Assembly: GCA_024641655.1 (NCBI GenBank)
Contig: JAHECR010000001.1
Coordinates: 79,738 to 143,737, forward strand
Direction: 5' to 3'
DNA: 64,000 bases
DNA from: Acidimicrobiaceae bacterium
GTDB taxonomy: Bacteria > Actinomycetota > Acidimicrobiia > Acidimicrobiales > UBA8592
The notes beneath the pieces are model-generated. The model was given only the letters and a program-made list of their open reading frames with translations, did no database searches and was not told the origin of the DNA. Below are positions 44,270-53,535 of this stretch, piece by piece. The translations under genes and the position numbers were made by a program. Each line of letters begins with the position of its first letter. Positions within the stretch are counted from its first letter, which is position 1.

Positions 44270-45853
44270 TCAGCCCGCGGTCTCGACGACGCGTTCCAGG
44301 AGCCACTCGGGGTTGTCGGCCACGGTGCGGCTGAGACGACCCGTCGAGTCGAACAGGGCGAACAACGTCCCGTCGAGCGAACCGAGCACGCGGGTGCCCC
44401 GCAGTTGGCGCACCTCTGCGGCGGTCTCGGCGTCGGTGCGGCGGGCAACCACCCAGGAGGTCGGCGTCAGCTCGACCTTCGCCCCGAACTCGAACTCGAG
44501 CCGGTGGGCGAACACCTCGAACTGCATCTGACCGACAGCGCCGAGCACCGGCGAGGCCGTCGGCGCGTCGAGGTCACGGAGCACCTGCACCACCCCCTCC
44601 TCGTCGAGCTGATCGAGGCCCTTGCGGAACTGCTTGGACTTCGACACGTCGAGCGGGCGCGCACTCCAGAACAGCTCGGGCTCGAAGCGCGGGATCGGGG
44701 GGAACGCGACCTTGGGACCGTCGTAGAGGGTGTCGCCGATGCGCAGGTCGGACGCATTGACCAGTCCGAGCACGTCACCGGGATAGCCCTCGTCGACGGT
44801 GTCGCGCTCGGCGCCGAACATCGACGTGGCGAACTTCGTGCTGAAGGGCTTTCCCAGACGTTCGTGGGTGACCTGCATACCTCGCTCGAAATATCCCGAG
44901 TTGATCCGCATGAACGCCACCCGGTCGCGATGGGAGGGGTCCATGTTGGCCTGGACCTTGAAGACGAAGGCAGAGAACGGATCATCGAGCGCGCGGTACG
45001 ACCCGTCGCGGGTCTCACGCGGCGACGGGGACGGCGCGAGGTCGATCACGGCGTCGAGAAGGTGGCGCACGCCGAAGTTCGTGAGCGCGGAGCCGACGAA
45101 CAACGGGCTCGTCTCCCCCGCCAGGAACGTCTTGGGATCGTGGGTCGCTCCGATCTCGTCGAGCAGTGCCACCTCCTCAGCAGCGTGGTGCCAAGCGTCG
45201 CCTTCGTCGGTCGCGGCGCTCTCGGGCGTCACGATCTCCTCGGGCGCTGCCGTCGCGCCGCGGCTGGTGCGGGTGAAACGCACGAAGTCGCCGCTCCGGC
45301 GATCGATCACGCCCCGGAAGTCGCCGCCGGGCCCCACCGGCCAAGTGATCGGTGTCGTGCGCAGGCCGATCAAGTCCTCGATCTGGTCCATGAGTTCGAG
45401 CCCGTCGCGACCGGGGCGGTCCCACTTGTTGATGAACGTGAGCACCGGCATGTCACGCGCCTTGCACACCTCGAACAGCTTGAGGGTCTGGGCCTCGATG
45501 CCCTTGGCGGCGTCGAGGACCATGACCGCGGCATCGACTGCGGCCAGCACGCGATAGGTGTCCTCGGAGAAGTCGCGGTGACCGGGGGTGTCGAGCAGAT
45601 TGACGACATGGTCGCGGTACTCGAACTGCATCACTGCGCTCGCGATGGAGATGCCACGATCCTGCTCCATAACCATCCAGTCCGACCGCGCCCCGCGGCG
45701 TCCGCCGCGCGCTTTGACGGCACCGGCCTGGGCGACCTGGCCTGCGTAGAGGAGGAACTTCTCCGTCAATGTGGTCTTGCCGGCGTCGGGGTGGCTGATG
45801 ATGGCGAAGGTGCGGCGGCGCTGGGCCTCGGCGATGATGGTGTCGACACTCAT
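44270..45853 (-). CDS. prfC: Peptide chain release factor 3
   Basis: The 527-residue translation GTPase has G1 SHPDAGKTTL, G3 DTPGH and G4 NKWD, the RGISIASAVMQF switch region and the RF3-specific C-terminal domain (QMQFEVFAHRLEFEFG). RF3 recycles RF1 and RF2 from the ribosome after termination. It stands alone; a long frame on the opposite strand is an antisense artefact of codon bias. Confidence 0.95.
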   Translation of the reverse strand: MSVDTIIAEAQRRRTFAIISHPDAGKTTLTEKFLLYAGQVAQAGAVKARGGRRGARSDWMVMEQDRGISIASAVMQFEYRDHVVNLLDTPGHRDFSEDTYRVLAAVDAAVMVLDAAKGIEAQTLKLFEVCKARDMPVLTFINKWDRPGRDGLELMDQIEDLIGLRTTPITWPVGPGGDFRGVIDRRSGDFVRFTRTSRGATAAPEEIVTPESAATDEGDAWHHAAEEVALLDEIGATHDPKTFLAGETSPLFVGSALTNFGVRHLLDAVIDLAPSPSPRETRDGSYRALDDPFSAFVFKVQANMDPSHRDRVAFMRINSGYFERGMQVTHERLGKPFSTKFATSMFGAERDTVDEGYPGDVLGLVNASDLRIGDTLYDGPKVAFPPIPRFEPELFWSARPLDVSKSKQFRKGLDQLDEEGVVQVLRDLDAPTASPVLGAVGQMQFEVFAHRLEFEFGAKVELTPTSWVVARRTDAETAAEVRQLRGTRVLGSLDGTLFALFDSTGRLSRTVADNPEWLLERVVETAG

Positions 45854-46159
45854 GTCGTGCGGGGTCTCCGGCGCTGGCGCGTGTGGTCGGGATCTGTGCT
45901 CCCTTCACCGCGGTGCGCGCCGAGAAAGCCAGTATCAGGCTACTCGCGGGCACCGGTGGGCCCGTCGGCCTGTTGTGGGCCGCAACCGGCCCCGGTGCGG
46001 TACCTTCGCCGGAGCGAACCTCGCCTCTCGACGACGGATCGACGCCGGCCAATCCCCTCCGGTCGGCGTCGATACCGTCTTGACGATCGGTACGAAACGG
46101 GAAGCCCGGGGATCCTGCCAAAATCGCTATTTGCGACCCGCGCCACTACCGTGACCGCG
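45854..46159. other. Intergenic region between prfC and the acetyltransferase gene
   Basis: This 306-nt divergent region has no coding signal. On the minus strand TAGCCT followed by GATACTGG near 45930-45945 may be the prfC promoter. The last 50 nt before the acetyltransferase are less GC-rich and carry its leaderless -10. No RNA gene was recognised. Confidence 0.4.
46147..46152 (+). promoter_or_regulatory. Leaderless -10 element TACCGT (acetyltransferase)
   Basis: TACCGT ends 7 nt before the ATG at 46160. Confidence 0.55.
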
Positions 46160-46624
46160 ATGGCAGCCGCCAGCACCACGCTGATGACCACCTCCTTGCA
46201 TAGCCCGACGGCGCGCAAGTTGATGGAGGACCTCGACGCCGAGCTGGTGACCCTGTACCCCGATCATCCGTATCCGCCGCCGTTCGGCGATGCCGAGGCC
46301 GGGGGCATCGGCTCGGTTCTGATCGCCTACCAGGACCGGCGCCCCGTGGGATGCGGCGCCGTGCGCCGCCTCGATACCGACACCGCGGAGCTGTTGCGCA
46401 TGTATGTGCTCCCCTCGGCGCGCGGCCAGGGGCTGGGCAAGATGCTCCTGGAGTCGCTCGAGGAGGAAGCCCGGGCACTGGACGTGCAGCGCATCGTGCT
46501 CGAAGCCGGTGACCGGCAACGCGACGCGCTCGGGCTCTATCGCTCCTCGGGCTACAAGCCCATCCCCGCTTGGGTCGGCGAGCCGAATCCCCATTCGATC
46601 TTCATGGAGAAACCGGTCCCCTGA
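46160..46624 (+). CDS. GNAT-family N-acetyltransferase
   Basis: The 154-residue protein has the acetyl-CoA-binding motif RGQGLGKMLLESLEEEA, preceded by LLRMYVLPSA and followed by LGLYRSSGYKPI, a standard GNAT fold. The substrate is unknown. The ATG is set by the promoter spacing; the frame upstream is antisense to prfC. Confidence 0.85.
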   Translation: MAAASTTLMTTSLHSPTARKLMEDLDAELVTLYPDHPYPPPFGDAEAGGIGSVLIAYQDRRPVGCGAVRRLDTDTAELLRMYVLPSARGQGLGKMLLESLEEEARALDVQRIVLEAGDRQRDALGLYRSSGYKPIPAWVGEPNPHSIFMEKPVP

Positions 46625-46661
46625 CGGTCGCCCGCACTCCCGGGACCCGAGGGTCGCCGAA

Positions 46662-47453
46662 TCAGCGCTCGGGCGGGCCGAGGTAGGTCTCCTCGTCGAG
46701 CGGCGACGGTACAACCGCCAGCCCGGCATCGAGCCAGGAGACCATGCCACCGATGAGGTCCGTGGCGCGCCCGAACCCGAGATCCACCAAGGTGGCCGCC
46801 GCCAGCGATGAGCTGTAGCCCTCGTTGCACACCACGACAAGCCGCTGGTCGAACGAATCGAACACGGGGTTCGAGTAGCCCGACGCGGGATCGACGCGCC
46901 ACTCCAGGACCGTGCGAGGAACGCTCACCGAGGGGTTGATCACGCCATGGCGCGCCCGGTCCTCGGGGATCCTGATGTCGACCACCGTGGCTCTCCCTCG
47001 GTCGAGCAGCGCGCGTAGCTCGAGAGCGGAAACCCGCTCGAGACGGCGGCGAGCGTCGGCGACGACATCGTGCACGGTTCGGCGATCAGCGCGTCTCCAC
47101 ACCGAGCCCTCGCCCCCGCCGACCACGGGAGTGAACCCGGTCACGCCGAGATGTGCCGAGAGCGCGTCTGCGGGGAGGGCGAGGACCAGCGTCCCGCCGG
47201 GCACCAGGTGGGCGGCACAGTTGTGGATGACGAGTCGCTGGGCGGCCGTGTTCAACACCGAGACATCACGACCCAGGATGATGTGCCCGAACCGGCCGTC
47301 GAGCTGCGAACGCACGAAGTTCTGCGCCGAGATCTCCTCGACGGCGAACTCGTCGCTCGCCACGCCCCCGACGAGCAGCGTCCTCGCAGCTTCGCTGGTG
47401 ACGGGGCCTGCCGACGGTCCCTCGTCATGCCCGTACGATTCGAAGGGGGTCAT
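46662..47453 (-). CDS. Rhodanese-domain protein with methyltransferase-like N-terminal half
   Basis: The 263-residue protein has an N-terminal region (about 25-115; GHIILGRDVSVLNTAAQRLV, HLVPGGTLVLALP) that resembles the C-terminal half of a class I methyltransferase, without a recognisable SAM-binding glycine motif. A rhodanese domain (about 135-250) follows, with active-site Cys in VVVCNEGYSSSLAAATL and the CDC25-like ending. It may transfer sulfur or sense it; the N-terminal part could be a decayed or truncated enzyme. Confidence 0.75.
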   Translation of the reverse strand: MTPFESYGHDEGPSAGPVTSEAARTLLVGGVASDEFAVEEISAQNFVRSQLDGRFGHIILGRDVSVLNTAAQRLVIHNCAAHLVPGGTLVLALPADALSAHLGVTGFTPVVGGGEGSVWRRADRRTVHDVVADARRRLERVSALELRALLDRGRATVVDIRIPEDRARHGVINPSVSVPRTVLEWRVDPASGYSNPVFDSFDQRLVVVCNEGYSSSLAAATLVDLGFGRATDLIGGMVSWLDAGLAVVPSPLDEETYLGPPER

Positions 47454-47745
47454 GGGTCCGATTCTCGCGCCGGGGGCCCCCTCGCGCCGCTCCCGGTCGC
47501 AGTTCGGGCGCCGGCTGCCGGTCGCGCCGTTGTCTTCCCGAAGGGCCGATCGGATCAGGGCGCTGGTCCTACTCCCTCTTCCCCGCTAGTCGCGGCTTCG
47601 GTACGGTCGGGTCACGGGCCTGGTTCCAACGCCCCGAGGGATCGGCCACGGCCGGAACCTGCGGGGCTACCGCTGAGGGTCGGCGGCGGCGGCCGCCGGC
47701 CCGACAGCACGTGATCGCCTCGACCGGTCGGATATCGCGTGCCCT

Positions 47746-48990
47746 TCAGAGGCGGAGCAGCGCCGGCAGCATGGCCTGGAACTTCGCACGGGTCTCGGCC
47801 AGCTCCGAGGCTGGGTCGCTGTCGGCCACGACACCGACGCCGGCCATCAGTCGAGCGGTTCCACCGTCGATCTGCGCCGAGCGAATGCCGACGGCGAAGG
47901 CACCGTTGCCGGCGGCGTCAACCCAACCGACGGGCCCGGCGTAGCGGCCACGGTCAAGCCGTTCGACCTCGTTGATCACTCGCAGGGCATCGGACTGGGG
48001 TGCGCCTCCCACCGCAGGGGTGGGGTGGAGCGCAGCGACGAGCTCGAGGACCGACGCGACGGGACGGGAGAGGCGCCCCTCGACCCGGGTCCCGAGGTGG
48101 TGCACGTTCGGTAACGAAACGATCGTGGGCTCGGGTTCGGCATCGACGTAGGAGCAGAACGGCAGCAATTCCTCGAGCAGCCAGTCGATGGTGATCCGGT
48201 GCTCCCACCGGTCCTTGGACGACCGCAACAGCGACGCGCTCGCCTCGGCATCGGCCTCGGGAGCGGAGGCTCGGGCGACGGTGCCTGCAAGCGGATGGGC
48301 GCGCACAACCTCACCCTCGCGGGCGACGAGGAGCTCGGGCGACGCCCCGACGAATCCCTCGATGGCGAACACCATGGCTGCGGGATGGGTCCCCACGAGT
48401 CGCGCCACGATCTCGGTGACGGGAAACGGCCGGTTCGCGATGATCACCAGCTCACGAGCCAGCACCGCCTTGGTGAGCTCACCTGAACGAATGCGGTCGC
48501 GTACCGGCGTCAGGATCTGGTCGCGCCACTCCTCGGCGGGGATGGTCGATGTCACGGTGGCTGTGCTCGGCTCCGGCGTCCTCGAACGTGCCAGCATTGC
48601 GTCGATCTCGGCACCGATCGCGCCGAGATCGACCGCATCGCCATCCCCCAGGACGGTCAACCAGCTCCGGGCGCCGTCGGTTCCGACGAGCAGCCGGGGG
48701 ACGACCAGCTCGCCTGGGCGCGCCGCGTCGAACGGCATCGCGACGAAGGCGGTCACTCCAAGCGGGGCTCGCGCCACCGTGGATGCCTCGGCCCGGTCTT
48801 CGCCCTGCCCGAGCGCGGCGAGGACGCCCTGCGCGCCACGGGCACCGCCGACCGTCCGGTCCAGCGCGATCCGCTTCGCCACATCGACACCGGCCAGGAC
48901 GAATCCGCCACTCGACCAGAGCAGCCCGCTGGCCGCGCCCAGGCGAACGGGGTCGACGCCGAGGTCAACGAAACGGGTGGTCGCCTGCAC
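47746..48990 (-). CDS. menF: Isochorismate synthase
   Basis: The 414-residue chorismate-binding enzyme has KAVLARELVI, RAHPLAGTVARA, the SKDRWEHR stretch, LHPTPAVGGAPQ and the catalytic Glu region YAGPVGWVDAAGNGAFAVGIR. It makes isochorismate for menaquinone (MenF) or a siderophore (EntC); no other gene of either pathway is in the window, so the symbol is tentative. It starts with GTG by the leaderless pattern. The 292 nt upstream of the rhodanese gene start (47454-47745) shows nothing recognisable. Confidence 0.88.
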   Translation of the reverse strand: MQATTRFVDLGVDPVRLGAASGLLWSSGGFVLAGVDVAKRIALDRTVGGARGAQGVLAALGQGEDRAEASTVARAPLGVTAFVAMPFDAARPGELVVPRLLVGTDGARSWLTVLGDGDAVDLGAIGAEIDAMLARSRTPEPSTATVTSTIPAEEWRDQILTPVRDRIRSGELTKAVLARELVIIANRPFPVTEIVARLVGTHPAAMVFAIEGFVGASPELLVAREGEVVRAHPLAGTVARASAPEADAEASASLLRSSKDRWEHRITIDWLLEELLPFCSYVDAEPEPTIVSLPNVHHLGTRVEGRLSRPVASVLELVAALHPTPAVGGAPQSDALRVINEVERLDRGRYAGPVGWVDAAGNGAFAVGIRSAQIDGGTARLMAGVGVVADSDPASELAETRAKFQAMLPALLRL

Positions 48991-48997
48991 AAGCGGC

Positions 48998-49003
48998 AGG
49001 CTA
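48998..49003 (-). promoter_or_regulatory. Leaderless -10 element TAGCCT (isochorismate synthase)
   Basis: TAGCCT on the minus strand ends 7 nt before the GTG at 48990. Confidence 0.55.
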
Positions 49004-49094
49004 GTGACTGGTCACCACGATGCCGGAGTCCACCGCCCGCCGATGCACACTGGACCGAAGAAACCCTCGAGATTCCGGCACGGAGTCGCTCCCC

Positions 49095-49544
49095 ATGGCT
49101 ATGCACCGATCGATCGAAACCGAGATTCCCGCCCCACCGGCACGGGTCTTCGCGGCGCTCCAGTCCCTGCAGGCCTACCCCGAGTGGCTCGACCTCGTGG
49201 CTGCCGTCGAGCCAGCGGACGCGGCTGCCGACGACACCGACGACGCCTGGTGGGTCACCCTTCGCGCCAAGGTCGGACCCTTCTCCCGCTCGAAACGTCT
49301 CCGCATGATGCGCAGCGTCTCGGACGAACCCTCCCATCTTCGATTCGAACGCCACGAGACCGACGGGCGCGAGCACGCGTCATGGACCTTCGATGTGAGC
49401 ATCGCGGCACGTGGGGACGACGCGCACAGCCTCGTGTCGGTCGACCTGCGCTACGAAGGTGGGCTGTGGAGCACGCCGCTGGAGGCTGTCCTCGGGTCAC
49501 AGGTCGACGCGGCGGTGCCGAAGCTGCGGCGGTTCGTGTCCTGA
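49095..49544 (+). CDS. SRPBCC (START-like) family protein
   Basis: The 149-residue protein begins MHRSIETEIPAPPARVFAAL and continues YPEWLDLVAAVE, the typical first strand and helix of the polyketide-cyclase/START fold, which binds a hydrophobic ligand. Function is unknown. CGGAG lies about 9 nt before the ATG. Confidence 0.8.
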   Translation: MAMHRSIETEIPAPPARVFAALQSLQAYPEWLDLVAAVEPADAAADDTDDAWWVTLRAKVGPFSRSKRLRMMRSVSDEPSHLRFERHETDGREHASWTFDVSIAARGDDAHSLVSVDLRYEGGLWSTPLEAVLGSQVDAAVPKLRRFVS

Positions 49545-49554
49545 AACGCTCGGC

Positions 49555-50757
49555 TCAGCGCACCCCGACGTAGCGCGCCCTGGGACGGAACCGCACCGGC
49601 TTCTCCGACAACTCCTCGATGCCATGGGCGATCCAGCCGGCGGTGCGGGCTACGGCGAACGCGGCCTCGCCCGCGTCGGGGGTCATGTCACCCAGGTACG
49701 TGAGCGCTCCGAGCGCGAGGTCGATGTTGGGGATGGCGTTGCCCCGGCTCCCGACCAGGTCGCGAACCTGGTGGAGGTGAGCCAGACGAGCGTCATTGGA
49801 CCATGCGGCACTCACCCGGCGCATGAGTGCGCCGTACCGGGGATCCTCGTTGCGGTAGATCGCATGCCCGAATCCCGGCACCTGGTCGGCGACGCGTTGG
49901 GCTGCCCCTATGGCGGCCCCGGCATCGCCGAGGCGTTCGACGTCCGCGAGCAGGCGATGTACGAGCCCGCTCGCCGCGCCGTGCAACGGCCCCCCGAAGA
50001 CCCCGAGGCCCGCAGCCACGACCGAGTAGGGATCGGCCCGGACCGACGCCGCGATCCGGGCGCCGAAGGTCGACGTGGCGAGCCCGTGATCGACGGCGAG
50101 TCCCAGAGCCGCGTCGAGCGCGGCGACCCGCGCTGCGGTTGCCGGCTGGCCGCTGAGCCGGGGCCACAGCCGGTTGGCAATCGAGGTTCCCTCCCCCACC
50201 GGCCCGAGCAACGGCAGGCCTTCGACCATCCCGGCGACGAGCGAACGGGTGACCGCATGGACGCCGAGCGGCTCGGTCTCGTAACGCATCGGGTCCGTGC
50301 CCGAGACCACCGACACCGACACCCGCAATCGGTCGATGAGCGGTGTCGCCGCTGGCATCGCCGCCTGGACTGCGGCGAGACTCCTGGCGAGCACGGGTTC
50401 GACGGTCCAAGAGCGCGGGGCCTCGAGCGCGCCATCGACCCCCGCCCACAACCATTCGGCGATGTCCTCGAAGTGCATCCCGTCATCTACCATCGTCACG
50501 AGGTCCCGGCCGCGGATCTGCACTCCCGCGTCGCTCACGTTCGTCAGTGCGGTGCTGATGACCGTGTCGAGCTCGCCTTCCGACGGCCTGCGGCGGTTGC
50601 GTCGGAAGGCCTCGATCTCCTCGGGGTCGAACAGCGACGTGCGGCCGTCCATCGAGACGTTGCGATGCAGCACCCCCCGGCTGACGTACGCGTACAACGT
50701 GGCCCGTTTGACGCCGAGACGAGCAGCCGCCTCTGCAGCGGTGAGCTCCTGTGCCAT
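49555..50757 (-). CDS. Citrate synthase with N-terminal DNA-binding (MerR/excisionase-type) domain
   Basis: The 400-residue protein starts with a helix-turn-helix (AAEAAARLGVKRATLYAYVS, then GRTSLFDPEEIEAFRR; about 5-55), followed by a short-form citrate synthase with catalytic His in GGPLHGAASG and PGFGHAIYR and the Asp in IPNIDLALGA. HTH-citrate synthase fusions are known in actinobacteria; whether they act as enzyme, regulator or both is unsettled. A second citrate synthase is divergent across an AT-rich region with repeated sites. GGAGGG precedes the ATG; longer frames upstream run through that control region. Confidence 0.87.
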   Translation of the reverse strand: MAQELTAAEAAARLGVKRATLYAYVSRGVLHRNVSMDGRTSLFDPEEIEAFRRNRRRPSEGELDTVISTALTNVSDAGVQIRGRDLVTMVDDGMHFEDIAEWLWAGVDGALEAPRSWTVEPVLARSLAAVQAAMPAATPLIDRLRVSVSVVSGTDPMRYETEPLGVHAVTRSLVAGMVEGLPLLGPVGEGTSIANRLWPRLSGQPATAARVAALDAALGLAVDHGLATSTFGARIAASVRADPYSVVAAGLGVFGGPLHGAASGLVHRLLADVERLGDAGAAIGAAQRVADQVPGFGHAIYRNEDPRYGALMRRVSAAWSNDARLAHLHQVRDLVGSRGNAIPNIDLALGALTYLGDMTPDAGEAAFAVARTAGWIAHGIEELSEKPVRFRPRARYVGVR

Positions 50758-50794
50758 GTTCCCTCCGTCGCACAGTGACCGGTCGATGGACACG

Positions 50795-50831
50795 ATCAAC
50801 ATTGACTTGATCAATATTGTCAACATAGATC
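50795..50831. promoter_or_regulatory. AT-rich control region between the two citrate synthase genes
   Basis: Three direct repeats of RTCAAYATWG occur: ATCAACATTG (50795-50804), ATCAATATTG (50810-50819) and GTCAACATAG (50819-50828). They overlap a rightward promoter with TTGACT (50802-50807), an 18-nt spacer and TAGATC (50826-50831). CACAGTGA is also repeated on both sides (50771-50778 and 50840-50847). The stretch is strikingly AT-rich for this genome. The HTH domain of the leftward gene is the likely ligand (inference). Confidence 0.6.
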
Positions 50832-50902
50832 CACTCGTGCACAGTGAGAAGCATCCGAACCCTGGACACTGCGGCAGCGCCCAGCGCGTCGCTGGAGGCA
50901 CC

Positions 50903-52126
50903 ATGACCCCGTCTGCGCACACCTCGCCCGCTCCGAGCACGCCGGCCGCTGCGGGCACGGCGGCCTCCTCGGCTGCCGGCGCGGCCACGACCAGCCTGCC
51001 GCCGACCATCGCTCCCCCCGGACTCAAAGGTCTCGTCGTTGCCGACACCGCGGTCGGCGATGTCCGCGGCGAGGAGGGGTTCTTCCATTACGGCGCCTAT
51101 GACGCCACCGAGGTGGCCGCGGCTCGCTCGTTCGAGGCCACCGCCCACCTGCTTCTGCATGGCGATCTGCCCAACAGGCTCGGCGAGTCGGCGTTCCGGG
51201 CGGAGTTGGCCGAGCGCCGTCGGCTCACGCCGGCCGTCGCCACGTTGGCCGACCACTTCGCCGACGCCGGTCACGGTCCGCTCGCCACGCTGCGCGGGCT
51301 GTTCTCGGTCGCGGTGGATCCGACGCCCTCGCTCGATCTCGACGACGACGCTCGCAGGGAGGCTGTCCTGGCCGCGATCGGCGCTACACCGACGGTGTTG
51401 GCCGCAGTCCACCGGCGCCAGAACGGCCTCACCCCCCTCGCCCCGGACCCGGCGCTCGGCCACGCCGCCGACTACCTCCGAATGGTCACCGGGGCCACCC
51501 CCGATGCCCAGACGGCTCGTGCCGTGGAGACCTACCTCTCCCTCACTGCCGACCACGGGTTCAATGCGTCGACGTTCGCTGCGCGGGTCATCACCTCGAC
51601 CGGTGCCGATGTCGGAGGCGCCTTCGCCGGCGCCGCCGCCGCCCTCTCGGGTCCCCTCCACGGCGGTGCCCCCAGCCGGGTGCTCGACATGGTCGATGCG
51701 ATCGGGGACCCGCGCGACACCGAGCGGTGGGCTCGCGCCACGCTCGACGCGGGCGACAAGATCATGGGGTTCGGTCATGCCGTGTACCGAGCAGACGATC
51801 CGCGCAGCACCCTGCTCCGCCAGACCGCGATCGGCATCGGCGGCGAGCTCGTCGATCGGGCCCTCGACATCGAAGCACGGATGCTGCGCGTCCTTCGCGC
51901 CTGGAAGCCGGGGACGGTGATCGTCACGAACGTCGAGTTCTATGCCGCCGTCGTCTTGCACCTCGCGGGCATTCCCCAGACGATGTTCACCCCCACCTTC
52001 ACGACCAGCCGGGTCGTCGGATGGGGAGCACACATCCTCGAGCAGGCCGCCAACAACAAGATCATGCGTCCCAGCGCGCGCTACGTCGGTCCGACGCCAC
52101 CGCGCCCGGTGCCCGCCGCCGCCTGA
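50903..52126 (+). CDS. Citrate synthase paralogue (citrate/2-methylcitrate synthase)
   Basis: The 407-residue protein has an Ala/Ser/Pro-rich N-terminus of about 35 residues, then a citrate synthase domain with catalytic His in SGPLHGGAPSR and MGFGHAVYRADDPR. The position of the usual catalytic Asp reads NVEFYAAVVL, i.e. Glu, a variant also found in other actinobacterial members (recollection, not checked). GGAGG lies 6 nt before the ATG. It is divergent from the HTH-fused synthase. Confidence 0.88.
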   Translation: MTPSAHTSPAPSTPAAAGTAASSAAGAATTSLPPTIAPPGLKGLVVADTAVGDVRGEEGFFHYGAYDATEVAAARSFEATAHLLLHGDLPNRLGESAFRAELAERRRLTPAVATLADHFADAGHGPLATLRGLFSVAVDPTPSLDLDDDARREAVLAAIGATPTVLAAVHRRQNGLTPLAPDPALGHAADYLRMVTGATPDAQTARAVETYLSLTADHGFNASTFAARVITSTGADVGGAFAGAAAALSGPLHGGAPSRVLDMVDAIGDPRDTERWARATLDAGDKIMGFGHAVYRADDPRSTLLRQTAIGIGGELVDRALDIEARMLRVLRAWKPGTVIVTNVEFYAAVVLHLAGIPQTMFTPTFTTSRVVGWGAHILEQAANNKIMRPSARYVGPTPPRPVPAAA

Positions 52127-52158
52127 CGGCCCCACCTGTTCTGTGCTCAACTCGCGCC

Positions 52159-52572
<414 letters not shown>

Positions 52573-52573
52573 G

Positions 52574-53278
52574 TTGGGAGCCCTGATCGTGATGGCGATG
52601 GAAGCCGAAGCCGCACCCGTGCGCGCCGCGCTCGGCCTCGTCGGTGGCGGTGACCTGCTCCACCCCGCGTTCCCCGCTCGGATCTGGACGGGGAGCAACG
52701 TGAGCCTCGCGGTGAACGGACGCGATCCACGCTTCGCGGTCGACAGCATCGCCAGCCAGCCAGCGGTCACCACCACGCTGCACGCGATCGAACGGACCTC
52801 GCCGTCGATCGTCATCTCGGCGGGCACTGCAGGGGGATTCGCCTCGCGAGGGGGCGCCATCGCGACGGTGTATCTCGCCGACCGCTGCGTGTATCACGAC
52901 CGCCGCGTCGATCTCGCGACCTTCGACCGCTACGGCGACGGGGACTACCCCGTGGCCCGACTCGGGGACGTCGCCGAGCGGCTCGGGCTGCCGACGGGAA
53001 CGGTCTCGACCGGCAACGCGCTCGATGCCCCCGCGGTCGACCGCGCCAAGATGGACGCGAGCGCGGCGGTCGCCAAGGACATGGAGGCTGCAGCCGTCGC
53101 GTGGGTGTGCGAACGGCTGAACGTGCCGTTCACCGCACTCAAGGCGATCACCGACCTCGTCGACACCGTGCATCCGACCCGCGACCAGTTCATGGCCAAC
53201 CTGGGCGCCGCCACCGCCGCACTCGCCCGCACGATCCCCGAGCTGATCGCGGCGCTCGAGCATCGACCGGGACGCTGA
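52574..53278 (+). CDS. 5'-methylthioadenosine/S-adenosylhomocysteine nucleosidase-like protein
   Basis: The 234-residue protein has ALIVMAMEAEAAPV, VISAGTAGGF and the ribose/base-binding stretch AVAKDMEAAAVAWVCERL with KAITDLVD, matching the PNP/MTAN family. It would cleave adenine from methylthioadenosine or SAH, but purine specificity is not certain. It starts with TTG one base after the previous stop; GTG at 52589 and ATG at 52592 would cut into the first beta strand. Confidence 0.8.
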   Translation: MGALIVMAMEAEAAPVRAALGLVGGGDLLHPAFPARIWTGSNVSLAVNGRDPRFAVDSIASQPAVTTTLHAIERTSPSIVISAGTAGGFASRGGAIATVYLADRCVYHDRRVDLATFDRYGDGDYPVARLGDVAERLGLPTGTVSTGNALDAPAVDRAKMDASAAVAKDMEAAAVAWVCERLNVPFTALKAITDLVDTVHPTRDQFMANLGAATAALARTIPELIAALEHRPGR

Positions 53279-53523
53279 AGCTCGGCGAGGCGCGAACCTC
53301 GATCGTCGTCTCGCCACGACAGGAATCAGACGATGCGAAATCGGACCACCCGGGTCGGGCGGGCAGATGGTGGCGTCGGCGCCGAACTCGGACAAGGAGA
53401 TCTTCCCGTTGGCAGTGCCTGCGGCGACCTCGGCCGAGAAGAGCGCTTCACGGAGCAACGACGTGCCGGCGTCGATCCGCAGGTGAGCGTGCCTGGCTGC
53501 TTCGTCGGACGCACCGAACCGGC

Positions 53524-53529
53524 TAGCGT
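53524..53529 (+). promoter_or_regulatory. Leaderless -10 element TAGCGT (DsbA-like selenoprotein candidate)
   Basis: TAGCGT ends 6 nt before the ATG at 53536. The same element and spacing occur before the phosphatase gene at 31884, so the gene has a normal promoter at its full-length start. Confidence 0.6.
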
Positions 53530-53535
53530 CGCAGC

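Noticed and set aside
44261-46159. A very long open frame on the plus strand through the whole prfC gene
   Set aside because: prfC on the minus strand has complete GTPase motifs; long antisense frames are expected in GC-rich DNA. Only the 3' part from 46160 (acetyltransferase) is real.
53279-53523. Minus-strand frame with protein-like composition (GTANGKISLSEFGADATICP) in the gap before the DsbA-like gene
   Set aside because: No start codon with a ribosome site or leaderless element, no recognised family, and the frame runs on through the nucleosidase gene. It may be a decayed remnant but is not supported as a gene.
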